Translations under genes and position numbers: made by a program
Shown here: piece by piece, positions 50,378-58,777 of the stretch
Numbering within the stretch: position 1 is the stretch's first letter
Layout: the number at the start of each line of letters is the position of its first letter
Notes under the pieces: model-generated
Database searches by the model: none
What the model was told of the DNA's origin: nothing
What the model saw: only the letters and a program-made list of their open reading frames with translations
Source of the DNA: Stentor coeruleus
Lineage: Eukaryota; Ciliophora; Heterotrichea; Heterotrichida; Stentoridae
NCBI GenBank assembly: GCA_001970955.1
Contig: MPUH01000090.1
Span: 1-64,000 of the forward strand
Direction of reading: 5' to 3'
DNA length: 64,000 nt

Positions 50378-51844
50378 ATGTCTTTTCCTAAAAGGATTCA
50401 ACAATATTCAATAGAAAAGGTTCTTGGAGTTGGAGGATACGGCCAGGTCTTCCTAGCTTCTACAACAAAAACATCTGAAAAAATCGCAGTTAAAGTAAGC
50501 CATGACCGACAAAGCTTAATGAAAGAATATGGGCTTTTAAAACACTTAAGCAAACTTGATGGGTTCATGAAAGTTTATGAGTACGGAGAATTAGAAGAAG
50601 AAGATTTCTTTGTTGCCGAACTCTTAGGAAAAAATCTCAGCTACAATTTCAACGATCGTATTTTGTCATTTGAATGTGTATGTGCAATAGGCCTTGAGCT
50701 TCTAAATAAGATAGAAAAAATGCATGAAAATGATGTAATTCATCGTGATATAAAACCTTCACAATTTCTCATATCTACTGATAAAAAAAGCATATATTTA
50801 GTTGATTTTGGTATGGCCTGTTTCTTTAGAGTAAAAGGGAATAATAAAGAATTTAAGACAAGGAGGAAATGTAGAGGTACAGTGAGTTATGCTTCGATAA
50901 ATAATCATCTTGGGTTTCGTCAAAGTCGAAGGGATGATTTGGAATCTTTATGTTATTCTTTATTATATTTAGTAAGAGGAGGATTACCTTGGAAATTAGA
51001 GAAAAGAATTGAAGGGTTTAAAAAGTGGAAGCTAGTTTTGAACCAGAAAATCAATATTAGTGATAAAGAACTTTTTGGTAATTTGCCCCCTGAGTTTTCT
51101 GTTATGTTGAAGTATACAAGGAAGTTGTGTTATGACCAGACTCCTAATTATGCGTATATGAAGAGTTTACTTGGGAAATTCCTTGTTAGTGATAAAATTT
51201 GGTGCTATTTTGATTGGCTTGATTCTCCTGATAAGCCCTTCATGCAAAAAAGGAATTCACAGATTGTTGCTGGGGCAACTATTGTGACAAAGCTCAAAAG
51301 GGAAAAAAAAGTTTATCAAGTACACACAAAAAAAAGAAAAACAACGACAGCAACCAAATCAATTTTACGATACAAAGTTCTAAATATAGCAGGTTCTCTA
51401 GATAGCATTGGGTCTGAAAAAATCTCAGTAAAAAATCGTATTTCAGCAGCTATCAAAACCCGCAAACAAAACCTTTCAGGATCCAATAATCAGATCAGTA
51501 ATGCTTCAGAAAGTTCTATAGGATACTTCAAAAATGCTCAACTAAACGAAGAAATGGGTGATTTCAAGCTTAAAAAGTTCAAAACCAAGAAAACAATGAA
51601 ACTTTATAAGGTCTTAAGTGCATTAGATCTTGATAAAGCTGAAGAAAATGTAAACTTAAAAACAAATAATGCTTATTATTCTAATTCACTCTTACCAAGT
51701 GGATCTGGATTGTTGCAAGATACATCAAATGAATGTAACACTCCAAGATTGGAATTACCTGAATTTAAAAACCGTGAGTTGATATTAAGAGCTAGGAAAA
51801 AATTTGCTGATGAATTATATGCTAATAAATGTGTGTTAATATAA
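50378..51844 (+). CDS. Casein kinase 1-family protein kinase
   Basis: A 488-aa kinase. The domain (about 8-285) has GVGGYGQVF, the AVK lysine at 39, HRDIKPSQF with Asp124, DFG at 143-145, the CK1-type activation segment CRGTVSYASINNHLGFRQSRRDDLESL (here quoted in two parts: CRGTVSYASI and RQSRRDDLES) and YSLLYLVRGGLPW. These replace the APE motif, as in all CK1s. The N of HRDIKPxN is Gln (SQF), which may affect metal binding. The C-terminal 200 residues are Lys/Ser-rich and disordered. Ciliates carry large CK1 families. A single exon. Confidence 0.9.
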   Translation: MSFPKRIQQYSIEKVLGVGGYGQVFLASTTKTSEKIAVKVSHDRQSLMKEYGLLKHLSKLDGFMKVYEYGELEEEDFFVAELLGKNLSYNFNDRILSFECVCAIGLELLNKIEKMHENDVIHRDIKPSQFLISTDKKSIYLVDFGMACFFRVKGNNKEFKTRRKCRGTVSYASINNHLGFRQSRRDDLESLCYSLLYLVRGGLPWKLEKRIEGFKKWKLVLNQKINISDKELFGNLPPEFSVMLKYTRKLCYDQTPNYAYMKSLLGKFLVSDKIWCYFDWLDSPDKPFMQKRNSQIVAGATIVTKLKREKKVYQVHTKKRKTTTATKSILRYKVLNIAGSLDSIGSEKISVKNRISAAIKTRKQNLSGSNNQISNASESSIGYFKNAQLNEEMGDFKLKKFKTKKTMKLYKVLSALDLDKAEENVNLKTNNAYYSNSLLPSGSGLLQDTSNECNTPRLELPEFKNRELILRARKKFADELYANKCVLI

Positions 51845-52270
51845 TGCAAAGATATAAGTATACAAATCAATAATTAAGGTTGGTTATAATAAATTTACTT
51901 TAAGGAAACTATTCTTATATAGCATCTCCAAAACCCACCATTTTTTCTTATCGTAATCTTATCATCTATCAACATCCTCATTATCATATTAAAAACCTAA
52001 CAATATATTCTTTTCTAATAAGCATTAAACCTCATATAAATAAATCTCATAAGTTACCCAATAATAATTCAATTCCTAACACAATCTTCTCCATATCAAG
52101 CTCAATTAAAACCTTAAAATAATTTCCTTTCATAAAAATCACACATTTAATCTATCAAAATCCTTAAAAATTTTTTTTCCATTACAATATCATCCTTTAG
52201 CCTCTCCTCCTTTCTAAAATCCCTCCTTGTCTAATCTTAAACTTCCTTATTCATAAAAATTCCAATAAAT
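51845..52270. other. Tandem intergenic region
   Basis: Mostly A/C-rich, typical of the leader before a plus-strand gene. Nothing else is seen. Confidence 0.5.
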
Positions 52271-52630
52271 ATGAGCTTATTTGACCTTACCGAAAAGGAT
52301 ATTCAAGATTATCATGACTGGATGAATACTATCAGACTAAGTATAAACCAAAACATTGAAGATAAGTCAAATTTTTATTCGTTTAATTTCAGTACCTCTG
52401 AGCCTATTGGAGATGCTAAATATATGTGGGAAAAAACCAAAGAGCCTATCAAAAGATTATCTCAAGTAATGTCCATGATGCGTTCTTCATTATCAACTTT
52501 GCCAACACTTGGGGATGAATTAACTGAAGATATTCCAGAAATTTCTAACTTTGATCTAAGAATTTCTCAAGATTTCTCTATAGGTCCTATAGTTTTATCT
52601 CCACGCAATGTGAGTGATATTATAAATTAA
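52271..52630 (+). CDS. Small acidic protein, unknown
   Basis: A 119-aa protein from ATG 52271. It starts MSLFDLTEKDIQDYHDWM, with a helical first half and a Ser/Asp/Ile-rich second half (LTEDIPEISNFDLRISQDF). No domain is recognised. The A/C-rich leader and G/T-rich trailer support it. Confidence 0.6.
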   Translation: MSLFDLTEKDIQDYHDWMNTIRLSINQNIEDKSNFYSFNFSTSEPIGDAKYMWEKTKEPIKRLSQVMSMMRSSLSTLPTLGDELTEDIPEISNFDLRISQDFSIGPIVLSPRNVSDIIN

Positions 52631-53091
52631 GTATATGAAGTCTTTTATATGCTTTAAAAAATCTGAGGTTTATAAAGGATTCCTATGAATATTATAAGTT
52701 TAGAGTTTTTTGTTGATAGGTTTTTTTTTTTGATAATGGTTAGGGTTTTATTAGATGAGTAAGATGGAAAAGTTGATGCTAGTGATAGATTTCGATTTAG
52801 AGGTTTTTATGATGTCATGCATTTACATTTTTGTCTTGAAATTTTAGAATGGAAGGTTTTGATGATGTCATGCATTTACATTTTTGTCTTGAAATTTTAG
52901 AATGGAATGTGCTGATAAATTATAGGAAGATTCAAGAAAAATGTTTTGGATAAGCTTGGGAATTAGAGGATTTAGAGTTGGTTTGAGATTTTTTTTTTTA
53001 CTGATGAATGATATTGTAGTTATAAAATTTGCCTTTGGACTTGAATGATTGGATTGATTCAGGTTTTTTGATGAGGTCCTAGATTTTATGC
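52631..53091. other. Intergenic region with tandem repeat
   Basis: G/T-rich throughout. It contains a 44-bp direct repeat (52811-52854 and 52864-52907, 53 bp apart). Confidence 0.5.
52811..52907. repeat. 44-bp direct repeat, two copies
   Basis: Both copies begin GATGTCATGCATTTACATTT and end in TTTTAGAATGGAA; they are identical over 44 bp with a 9-bp spacer. Confidence 0.85.
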
Positions 53092-53397
53092 TTGGAGATA
53101 TTGATTTTTTTATATATACCAAGAGAAATAAAAGCAGTAGCTAAAGCAAATTGTATTGTAGTGTATTTTTTCAGTAAAGAAGATTTTTTAAATCTTAATG
53201 ATAAACAATTAGCTTCACCTGAATTCGTTAAAAAACTTAAAAGTCAGATTGCTGAGTTTAAGCTGAAATTTTCAGCTTTGATGGAAGTTTCTGAAATTAA
53301 AAGAGTTAAAAAAGGTCCAGCGCTATGGGATGAAAGTATTAATATGAAAAAATATAAGTATGCTAAGGAATTAATTTTTAGACATAGGAAAGGATGA
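53083..53397 (+). pseudogene. 5'-truncated gene fragment, cNMP-binding-domain-like
   Basis: An open frame from 53083 to the TGA at 53395-53397 without an ATG near its start. The opening part, REIKAVAKANCIVVYFFSKEDF, resembles the end of a cyclic-nucleotide-binding domain (RxAxVxAxxxCxxxxIxKxDF), followed by helical sequence. No 15-nt intron connects it to upstream sequence, and unlike real genes here it has no A/C-rich leader. It looks like the 3' end of a gene whose front has been lost. A proper gene with an exon I failed to find is possible. Confidence 0.4.
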
Positions 53398-54125
53398 GCT
53401 TGATACTTAAAGATAGGAAGTTCTCGATTACAACAAATCCTAGAAAAACTATGAATTTGTTTTATAATATTAAATATTAATTAATGTTTATAAATATATT
53501 GGATGATAAGGTTTTGGCATGATTTTTTTTTTGTATGGTTTTGGTAATTGTTGCTATAATATTAGGAAAATTATTGGAAGATTAAGGTTTAATTTTTTTT
53601 GGATTATGTAGATTGAGTGTGAGGATATAGAAAAAAAAAATTTCTGAGAATTAAGATGACAGCATGGGACTTTGATTAGTTAAAAATCTTATGAAAACAA
53701 TGATTAAAAAAATTTCTGAGAATTAAGATGACAGCATGGGACTTTGATTAGTTAAAAATCTTATGAAAACAATGATTCTGTTTTTAAGTTATTTAGTTGT
53801 AGAAAAAATATTTCTGTACTTGGATATTGATAAAGGTAGTTGCATAATCTCTTCTTAAAATTTGTAACTTTTTTCTAAACTTTGAAATTATAAAGATTAT
53901 GATAAAAAAAAATTTGAATTAGAATCCCAAGAGCATCTAATCATTTAGTAATTCAGGATTTTCAATTCTTATATCCTTAACTAATAAAAGGAACTTACGA
54001 AATTAATATAAAAATAGCCCATAAAATTAAATTAGTTTTCACAATTTATAGGAAATCTAAAAACTTCAAAAATCCTTTTATTAACAAATTAACTTGACAA
54101 TGCAAGAATTTATAGTTGGCTTATT
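53398..54125. other. Convergent intergenic region
   Basis: G/T-rich on the left, A/C-rich near 53930-54125. It holds a perfect 72-bp tandem duplication at 53634-53777. No gene is seen. Confidence 0.55.
53634..53777. repeat. Perfect 72-bp tandem duplication
   Basis: Positions 53634-53705 and 53706-53777 are identical and directly abut, with no n. Confidence 0.9.
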
Positions 54126-55121
54126 CTAAGCCCAACCATTAGTTGAATTTTTCGAAACATAAGAATGTGAAGTGCTCATTGAATAATTTGCAATGCATTT
54201 ATGTAACAAAAGCTGTTTTGCTGTAGGCCTTAAGCTTGGGTCTCTATTCAAGCATTTCTTAACAACATCCTTCAAATCATCCGAAAGTTCAGGAATCCTA
54301 GGTACTCTTCCAGGCATAGAAATAAGTTTTATAATATCTGATGCCTTATTCGATATTTCAGACCAAGGAGGTTTCCCAGAAGCCATTTCAATAATCAAGC
54401 AGCCTAGTGACCATATATCAGAAGGAGAACCATGACCTTCTTGTAAAACTACCTCAGGAGCCATCCAATAAGGGCTTCCTTTTATAGACATCGAAACATC
54501 ACCATTTTCCATTTTCCTACTACATCCAAAATCTGATAGTTTTATAACCGCATCTTCTGTAACTAAAATATTCGCGCTCTTCAAATCCCTATGAACAATA
54601 TTCTTACTATGTAAATACACAAGTCCTTTAACCATTTGCACAACATAATTCTTTATAATATTTTCTGAAAACCTCCCATATTTCATTAAAAGGTCCCTTA
54701 AACTCCCTCCCGTCACATACTCTAAAAGAATATTCACACATTTAGAATCCATACTAATGTCAGTTTGGTAATATTTTATAATATTTATATGCCTTAGGGA
54801 CTTGAGTAATTCAATCTCTTGACTTAGAAGATAAAATTGTTTTTCTGCAGTTTCTGAGTTGTTACTGAGTTTGATAATTTTCACTGCAAGAAGTTCACCT
54901 GTGTCTTGATCCATTGCTTGAAATACCTTACCATAGACTCCTTCACCTATAAGATTACCTTGACGCCACATGATTGTTCTTTGCATAGGTGAATGGTCCA
55001 TGATTTTTTCAGTTGTCACATCAGGTTTGTTATTGAGTAGATTTTTAGGTGAATTTGATCTTTCAAGTTGAAGGGACATTGAAGGTCTAATTTCTCCTGT
55101 CTTACAACAACTACTACCCAT
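54126..55121 (-). CDS. STE11/MAPKKK-like protein kinase, N-terminally acylated
   Basis: A 331-aa kinase. It starts MGSSCC, a good site for N-myristoylation and palmitoylation, so membrane attachment is likely. The kinase domain (about 52-315) has GEGVYGKVF, Lys81, HRDLKSAN with Asp179, DFG 197-199, GSPYWMAPE and the phrase YGRFSENIIKNYVVQMVKGLVYLHSKNIVHRD (quoted in parts: RFSENIIKNYVVQM and GLVYLHSKNIVHRD), which is typical of MEKK/NPK1-type MAPKKKs. There is no regulatory domain beyond the short N-terminus. A single exon. Confidence 0.92.
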   Translation of the reverse strand: MGSSCCKTGEIRPSMSLQLERSNSPKNLLNNKPDVTTEKIMDHSPMQRTIMWRQGNLIGEGVYGKVFQAMDQDTGELLAVKIIKLSNNSETAEKQFYLLSQEIELLKSLRHINIIKYYQTDISMDSKCVNILLEYVTGGSLRDLLMKYGRFSENIIKNYVVQMVKGLVYLHSKNIVHRDLKSANILVTEDAVIKLSDFGCSRKMENGDVSMSIKGSPYWMAPEVVLQEGHGSPSDIWSLGCLIIEMASGKPPWSEISNKASDIIKLISMPGRVPRIPELSDDLKDVVKKCLNRDPSLRPTAKQLLLHKCIANYSMSTSHSYVSKNSTNGWA

Positions 55122-55417
55122 ATTTATAGTTTTTTTTTAAATAGGATTCAAAGCTTGGTTTAGGGTTTTTTTTTATGCTTTTAAGGTTTAGGTTTTTGAT
55201 TTTATAGTTTTTTTGTGTGAATAAAAGTAGAGGTATGGGTTTNTAAATAGGATTCAAAGCTTGGTTTAGGGGTTTTTTTTATGTTTTTAAGGTTTAGGTT
55301 TTTGATTTTATAGTTTTTTTGTGTGAATAAAAGTAGAGGTATGGGTTTTTGGATTTTTTAACTGAAGAGGGTTTTGGATATAGAAATTTAAGTCTAGATG
55401 ACATATTAAGAATTTAA
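55122..55417. other. Divergent intergenic region
   Basis: G/T-rich throughout and largely made up of the n-flanked duplication at 55138-55348. Unlike other spacers it lacks an A/C-rich half before the plus-strand gene. Confidence 0.55.
55138..55348. repeat. 105-bp direct duplication flanking a single n (assembly seam)
   Basis: Positions 55138-55242 and 55244-55348 match with minor differences; n is at 55243. Confidence 0.82.
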
Positions 55418-56602
55418 ATGAATTCAAACGCAAAATCAGAACCTTATCGTTTTAAACTGAAAATACGGCCGAACAACCAAGGGCAATTTGAAGTCTTGGC
55501 GACTTCTGATATGTTGGTTTCTGAGCTTAAAACAATCATAAGTACATTTTGTGGGGTCCCAGCAAATCAACAGCGGCTAATCAGTTCAGGAAAACTCCTC
55601 AAAGATGATTCGGTCCTATCTTCCTATAAACTTGAAGAAGGTCATGTAATTCAGCTCTCAACATCTCCCCAAACTGTTCCTGAACCTGAAGACCCAGAGA
55701 ATCTTAACCAAAGAGATCGCTATAGAGGAATTGACCAGAACGAGCGTTTAGAAACAATTAGACAAAGTTTACAGACTACAAATCTCATGCTAGAAGTTCT
55801 AAGCAATAAAGTTGAAGATGAAATAATCGGCTTTGATAACAGACTAAGGAAATTTTACCCTGGGCAATGGGTTGATGTTTTAGATACAGTCGAACAGTGG
55901 CTCGAAGGCCAAGTTATCGATGTTGCAACAACTTCTCAAGGAACATTGATTTTTATACATTATAATGGGTGGCCTTCACAATGGGATGAATGGATCGACT
56001 CAGCTTCTCCTCGTATCCAGCCTTTTCACTCATATACAAACCAATCAATAACCGCACCAATGAGCAGCCCACATCCAACAGTTCCAATAGATGATGAAAA
56101 TTTCAGAAACCCAGGACCTTATGATCAAAGTTTATTTATATCTCAAGGTATACAAGTAATGAGTAAAATGAAAGGGATTTTAGAAAGGTATTACAATTTA
56201 AATACAATCAGTAGACATGAAAAAGTTGCTGAAAAAGTAAATGATTTAAGGTGTAGACTAGGTCTTGGACAAGGAGAAGAAAACATAGAGTTATCTTGGG
56301 GAAACGACTCAGTTAATGAAGTTCAAATAGGAAATGATGATAAAGATTCAATAAGCAGCGTTGAAAATGAAGTCCAAGAAGTTGAGATGAGTAACGAAGT
56401 CGAGTTTGGATTAGTTACAGTACAAGCTGCCCCTTTACTAGATAGGACAGGACGTTTATTATCAGATCTTTCAACATTAATACCAACACCATCAATACCT
56501 TTAATGCCATCTCCAGCTGAGCTTTCACATCTTACTTCATCAAATCGTGGTGATGTTGGTATCCATATTTATGCTCTTGTCACCCCTCGAAGGGCAAATT
56601 AG
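55418..56602 (+). CDS. Ubiquitin-like + Tudor/chromo-barrel-like protein
   Basis: A 394-aa protein. Residues about 10-85 form a ubiquitin-like domain (FKLKIRPNNQGQFEVLATSD, then LKTIISTFCGVPANQQRLIS and GKLLKDDSVLSSYKLEEG, the familiar GKxLxD region). Residues about 145-205 look like a Tudor/chromo-barrel fold: FYPGQWVDVLDTVEQWLEG, VIDVATTSQGTLIFIHYNGW, WDEWIDSASPRIQPF, that is the VHYxGWxxxWDEW signature. The rest is Glu/Ser-rich. The last 100 residues contain PTPSIPLMPSP. UBL proteins often bind the proteasome or ubiquitin enzymes, and this type of barrel reads methylated lysines or other peptides. The CDPK gene starts 22 bp after its stop. Confidence 0.8.
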   Translation: MNSNAKSEPYRFKLKIRPNNQGQFEVLATSDMLVSELKTIISTFCGVPANQQRLISSGKLLKDDSVLSSYKLEEGHVIQLSTSPQTVPEPEDPENLNQRDRYRGIDQNERLETIRQSLQTTNLMLEVLSNKVEDEIIGFDNRLRKFYPGQWVDVLDTVEQWLEGQVIDVATTSQGTLIFIHYNGWPSQWDEWIDSASPRIQPFHSYTNQSITAPMSSPHPTVPIDDENFRNPGPYDQSLFISQGIQVMSKMKGILERYYNLNTISRHEKVAEKVNDLRCRLGLGQGEENIELSWGNDSVNEVQIGNDDKDSISSVENEVQEVEMSNEVEFGLVTVQAAPLLDRTGRLLSDLSTLIPTPSIPLMPSPAELSHLTSSNRGDVGIHIYALVTPRRAN

Positions 56603-56624
56603 CATGTTAACTTTTATTGAATAA

Positions 56625-58031
56625 ATGGAAGGATTGAGAATATCTGGTGGAGATTTCGTCAGTGAAAAAAGAGGTAAACTTCGTGATACTTATCGTATAG
56701 GGAAGAAAATGGGAGAAGGAGCTTTTGGAAGTGTTAGAAAAATCACTCATAGGACAACTGGAGAAACACGTGCAGTCAAGACCATTCATAAGAAAAACCT
56801 TAGATCTGAAGAAGAAAGACAGACGTTTTTCAATGAAGTCTCAGTACTTAGAGCTATTGACCATCCTAATGTTTTAAAGCTTTATGAGTTCTATCAGGAT
56901 GATAAGAACTATTATTTAATCACTGAATTCTGTACAGGAGGAGAGCTTTTTGACAGGATCATAAATAGTGGGCATTTTTCAGAAGCTATAGCGGCAAGGT
57001 ATATGAAACAAATATTATCAGTTGTTGCTTATTGCCATGAGAGGAATATAGTCCATAGAGATTTGAAGCCTGAGAATTTTTTATTAGATTCCAATGAAGA
57101 AAACGCAAACCTTAAAGTTATAGACTTTGGCACAGCTCAATTCTTCACTCATGGTATGCATATGACTCAGAAATTCGGCACTCCTTACTATATTGCTCCT
57201 GAAGTACTAAGGAAAAACTACGACCACTTATGTGATGTATGGAGCGCAGGGGTAAACATGTATATCCTTCTCTGTGGTTTTCCTCCCTTTGGTGGACAAA
57301 CAGATGAGCAAATCCTCAAACGTGTTGCAGCAGGGAGGTACTCCTTCCCTTCACCAGAATGGGACAGTATAAGCTTTGAAGCAAAAGACCTAATAAGCAA
57401 AATGCTAAACGTTGATATTTCAAGAAGAATCAGTGCACCTGAAGCTCTTTTACACTCTTGGCTAAGTAATGCAAGTAGATCTCCAATAAACACAAATACA
57501 GCCAAGACTTTATTTCAGAATCTAAAATCTTTCCGTACAGAACGTAGACTTCAAAAAGCAACATTAAGCTATATAATATCTCAATTATCAACAAAAGAAG
57601 ATCGACTTGAAATGCTTGAATTGTTTAAAAGTTTAGACAAAGATAGTAGTGGAACTTTAAATAAAGCTGAACTTGTTGAAGGATTTCATTTAATATTTGG
57701 GGATCTTTTTGAAGATGTTGATGGAGAAGTTGAGAAAATTATAACACAAGTTGATGTGAATCAGTCTGGGGAAATTGATTATAGTGAGTTTGTGTTAGCG
57801 ACTATGAATAGACAGAAATTGTTGAGTAGGGAAAAATTAGAGTCTGCGTTTAAAGCTTTTGATGTGGATAATAGTGGGACTATATCGGCTGATGAGTTAA
57901 AAGGAATATTGGGAAGGTATCATTCATATGATGAGCAAATGTGGCAGGATATCATTAGAGAAGTTGATACAAATGGAGATGGGGTTATAGACATTAGAGA
58001 ATTTACTGAGATGATGCTTAAAATGAGCTAA
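56625..58031 (+). CDS. Calcium-dependent protein kinase (CDPK)
   Basis: A 468-aa CDPK of canonical layout. The kinase domain (about 22-280) has GEGAFGSV, Lys52, HRDLKPEN with Asp146, DFG 167-169 and GTPYYIAPE. A junction helix is followed by four EF hands (about 325-468), all with complete loops: DKDSSGTLNKAE, DVNQSGEIDYSE, DVDNSGTISADE and DTNGDGVIDIRE. Calcium binding to the EF hands should release the junction and activate the kinase. The N-terminus is short and lacks an acylation site. The ATG lies 22 bp after the preceding stop, so its promoter must overlap the UBL-Tudor gene. Confidence 0.95.
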   Translation: MEGLRISGGDFVSEKRGKLRDTYRIGKKMGEGAFGSVRKITHRTTGETRAVKTIHKKNLRSEEERQTFFNEVSVLRAIDHPNVLKLYEFYQDDKNYYLITEFCTGGELFDRIINSGHFSEAIAARYMKQILSVVAYCHERNIVHRDLKPENFLLDSNEENANLKVIDFGTAQFFTHGMHMTQKFGTPYYIAPEVLRKNYDHLCDVWSAGVNMYILLCGFPPFGGQTDEQILKRVAAGRYSFPSPEWDSISFEAKDLISKMLNVDISRRISAPEALLHSWLSNASRSPINTNTAKTLFQNLKSFRTERRLQKATLSYIISQLSTKEDRLEMLELFKSLDKDSSGTLNKAELVEGFHLIFGDLFEDVDGEVEKIITQVDVNQSGEIDYSEFVLATMNRQKLLSREKLESAFKAFDVDNSGTISADELKGILGRYHSYDEQMWQDIIREVDTNGDGVIDIREFTEMMLKMS

Positions 58032-58115
58032 GTAGATAAGTTTTCTTTTAAAAGAAGGAATTTATGAGGATTTTGGGTAATGAAATTATATGGTTTTTGT
58101 ATATAAATAATAATA

Positions 58116-58400
58116 ATGGAGTCACCGAAAAAAGTTAATGACCCGACTTTGAATAGAAAAATCAATGCGAGAAGCACTTTTAATACTATATTCCCTGTTT
58201 ATTCAACAAAAGTTAAAGACTTTATGTCTAGTACTCATACGAGTTTTACTTCAGCACTTGATTTCGGAAAAGAATCAGAATTTGTTACTCATAATAAGGA
58301 TACTATGAAGAAGATTAACAATAAAAAAGTTGATAGAATTGTCCAATATACGGAGTCTATGCTGAAAATAAAAAATTTAGTGAAGTTGAATAAAAAGTAA
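58116..58400 (+). CDS. Small basic protein, unknown
   Basis: A 94-aa Lys/Thr/Ser-rich protein from ATG 58116, 84 bp after the CDPK stop. It is helical near the end (VDRIVQYTESMLKIKNLVKL). No domain is recognised. The trailer after it is G/T-rich, as for other plus-strand genes. Confidence 0.55.
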   Translation: MESPKKVNDPTLNRKINARSTFNTIFPVYSTKVKDFMSSTHTSFTSALDFGKESEFVTHNKDTMKKINNKKVDRIVQYTESMLKIKNLVKLNKK

Positions 58401-58777
58401 AACTTTTATAGTAACTCCTAATAGATAAGTTAAAAAAATTTATATGCTTTTTTGTTTGAAAAAAGGTTGGAAAGGGTTTTTGATGTTGGTGAAGATTCGG
58501 TAATTATGGTTTTTAGAGTTAGTGAGAATATTGTTAGGAATTTAGATGAGAGTTTTGATTGGGATAGTATTTTGTGGGAGATGATGGGAAATATAATACC
58601 TAAAAAATACTAAAAATCAATTATCATCATCTCTAAGTCTAAATTTCTAATTATCCCATTTCCAATAAACTATCCTCTACACTCATCAAACTACAAAAAC
58701 TAATCATTCAATACCATCATCATTAAAAAACCTTATAAAAAACCTCATACTAAAAAAGCCAAACCTAAACTTATTTT
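58401..58777. other. Convergent intergenic region
   Basis: G/T-rich to about 58590, then A/C-rich. Nothing else is seen. Confidence 0.5.

Noticed and set aside
52868-53122. 84-residue minus-strand frame
   Set aside because: It spans a direct repeat and G/T-rich trailer sequence, with low-complexity Ser/Asn/Lys composition.
56602-56625. UBL-Tudor and CDPK as one fused gene
   Set aside because: A TAG stop separates them and no 15-nt GT...AG intron removes it; the CDPK also has a natural ATG.
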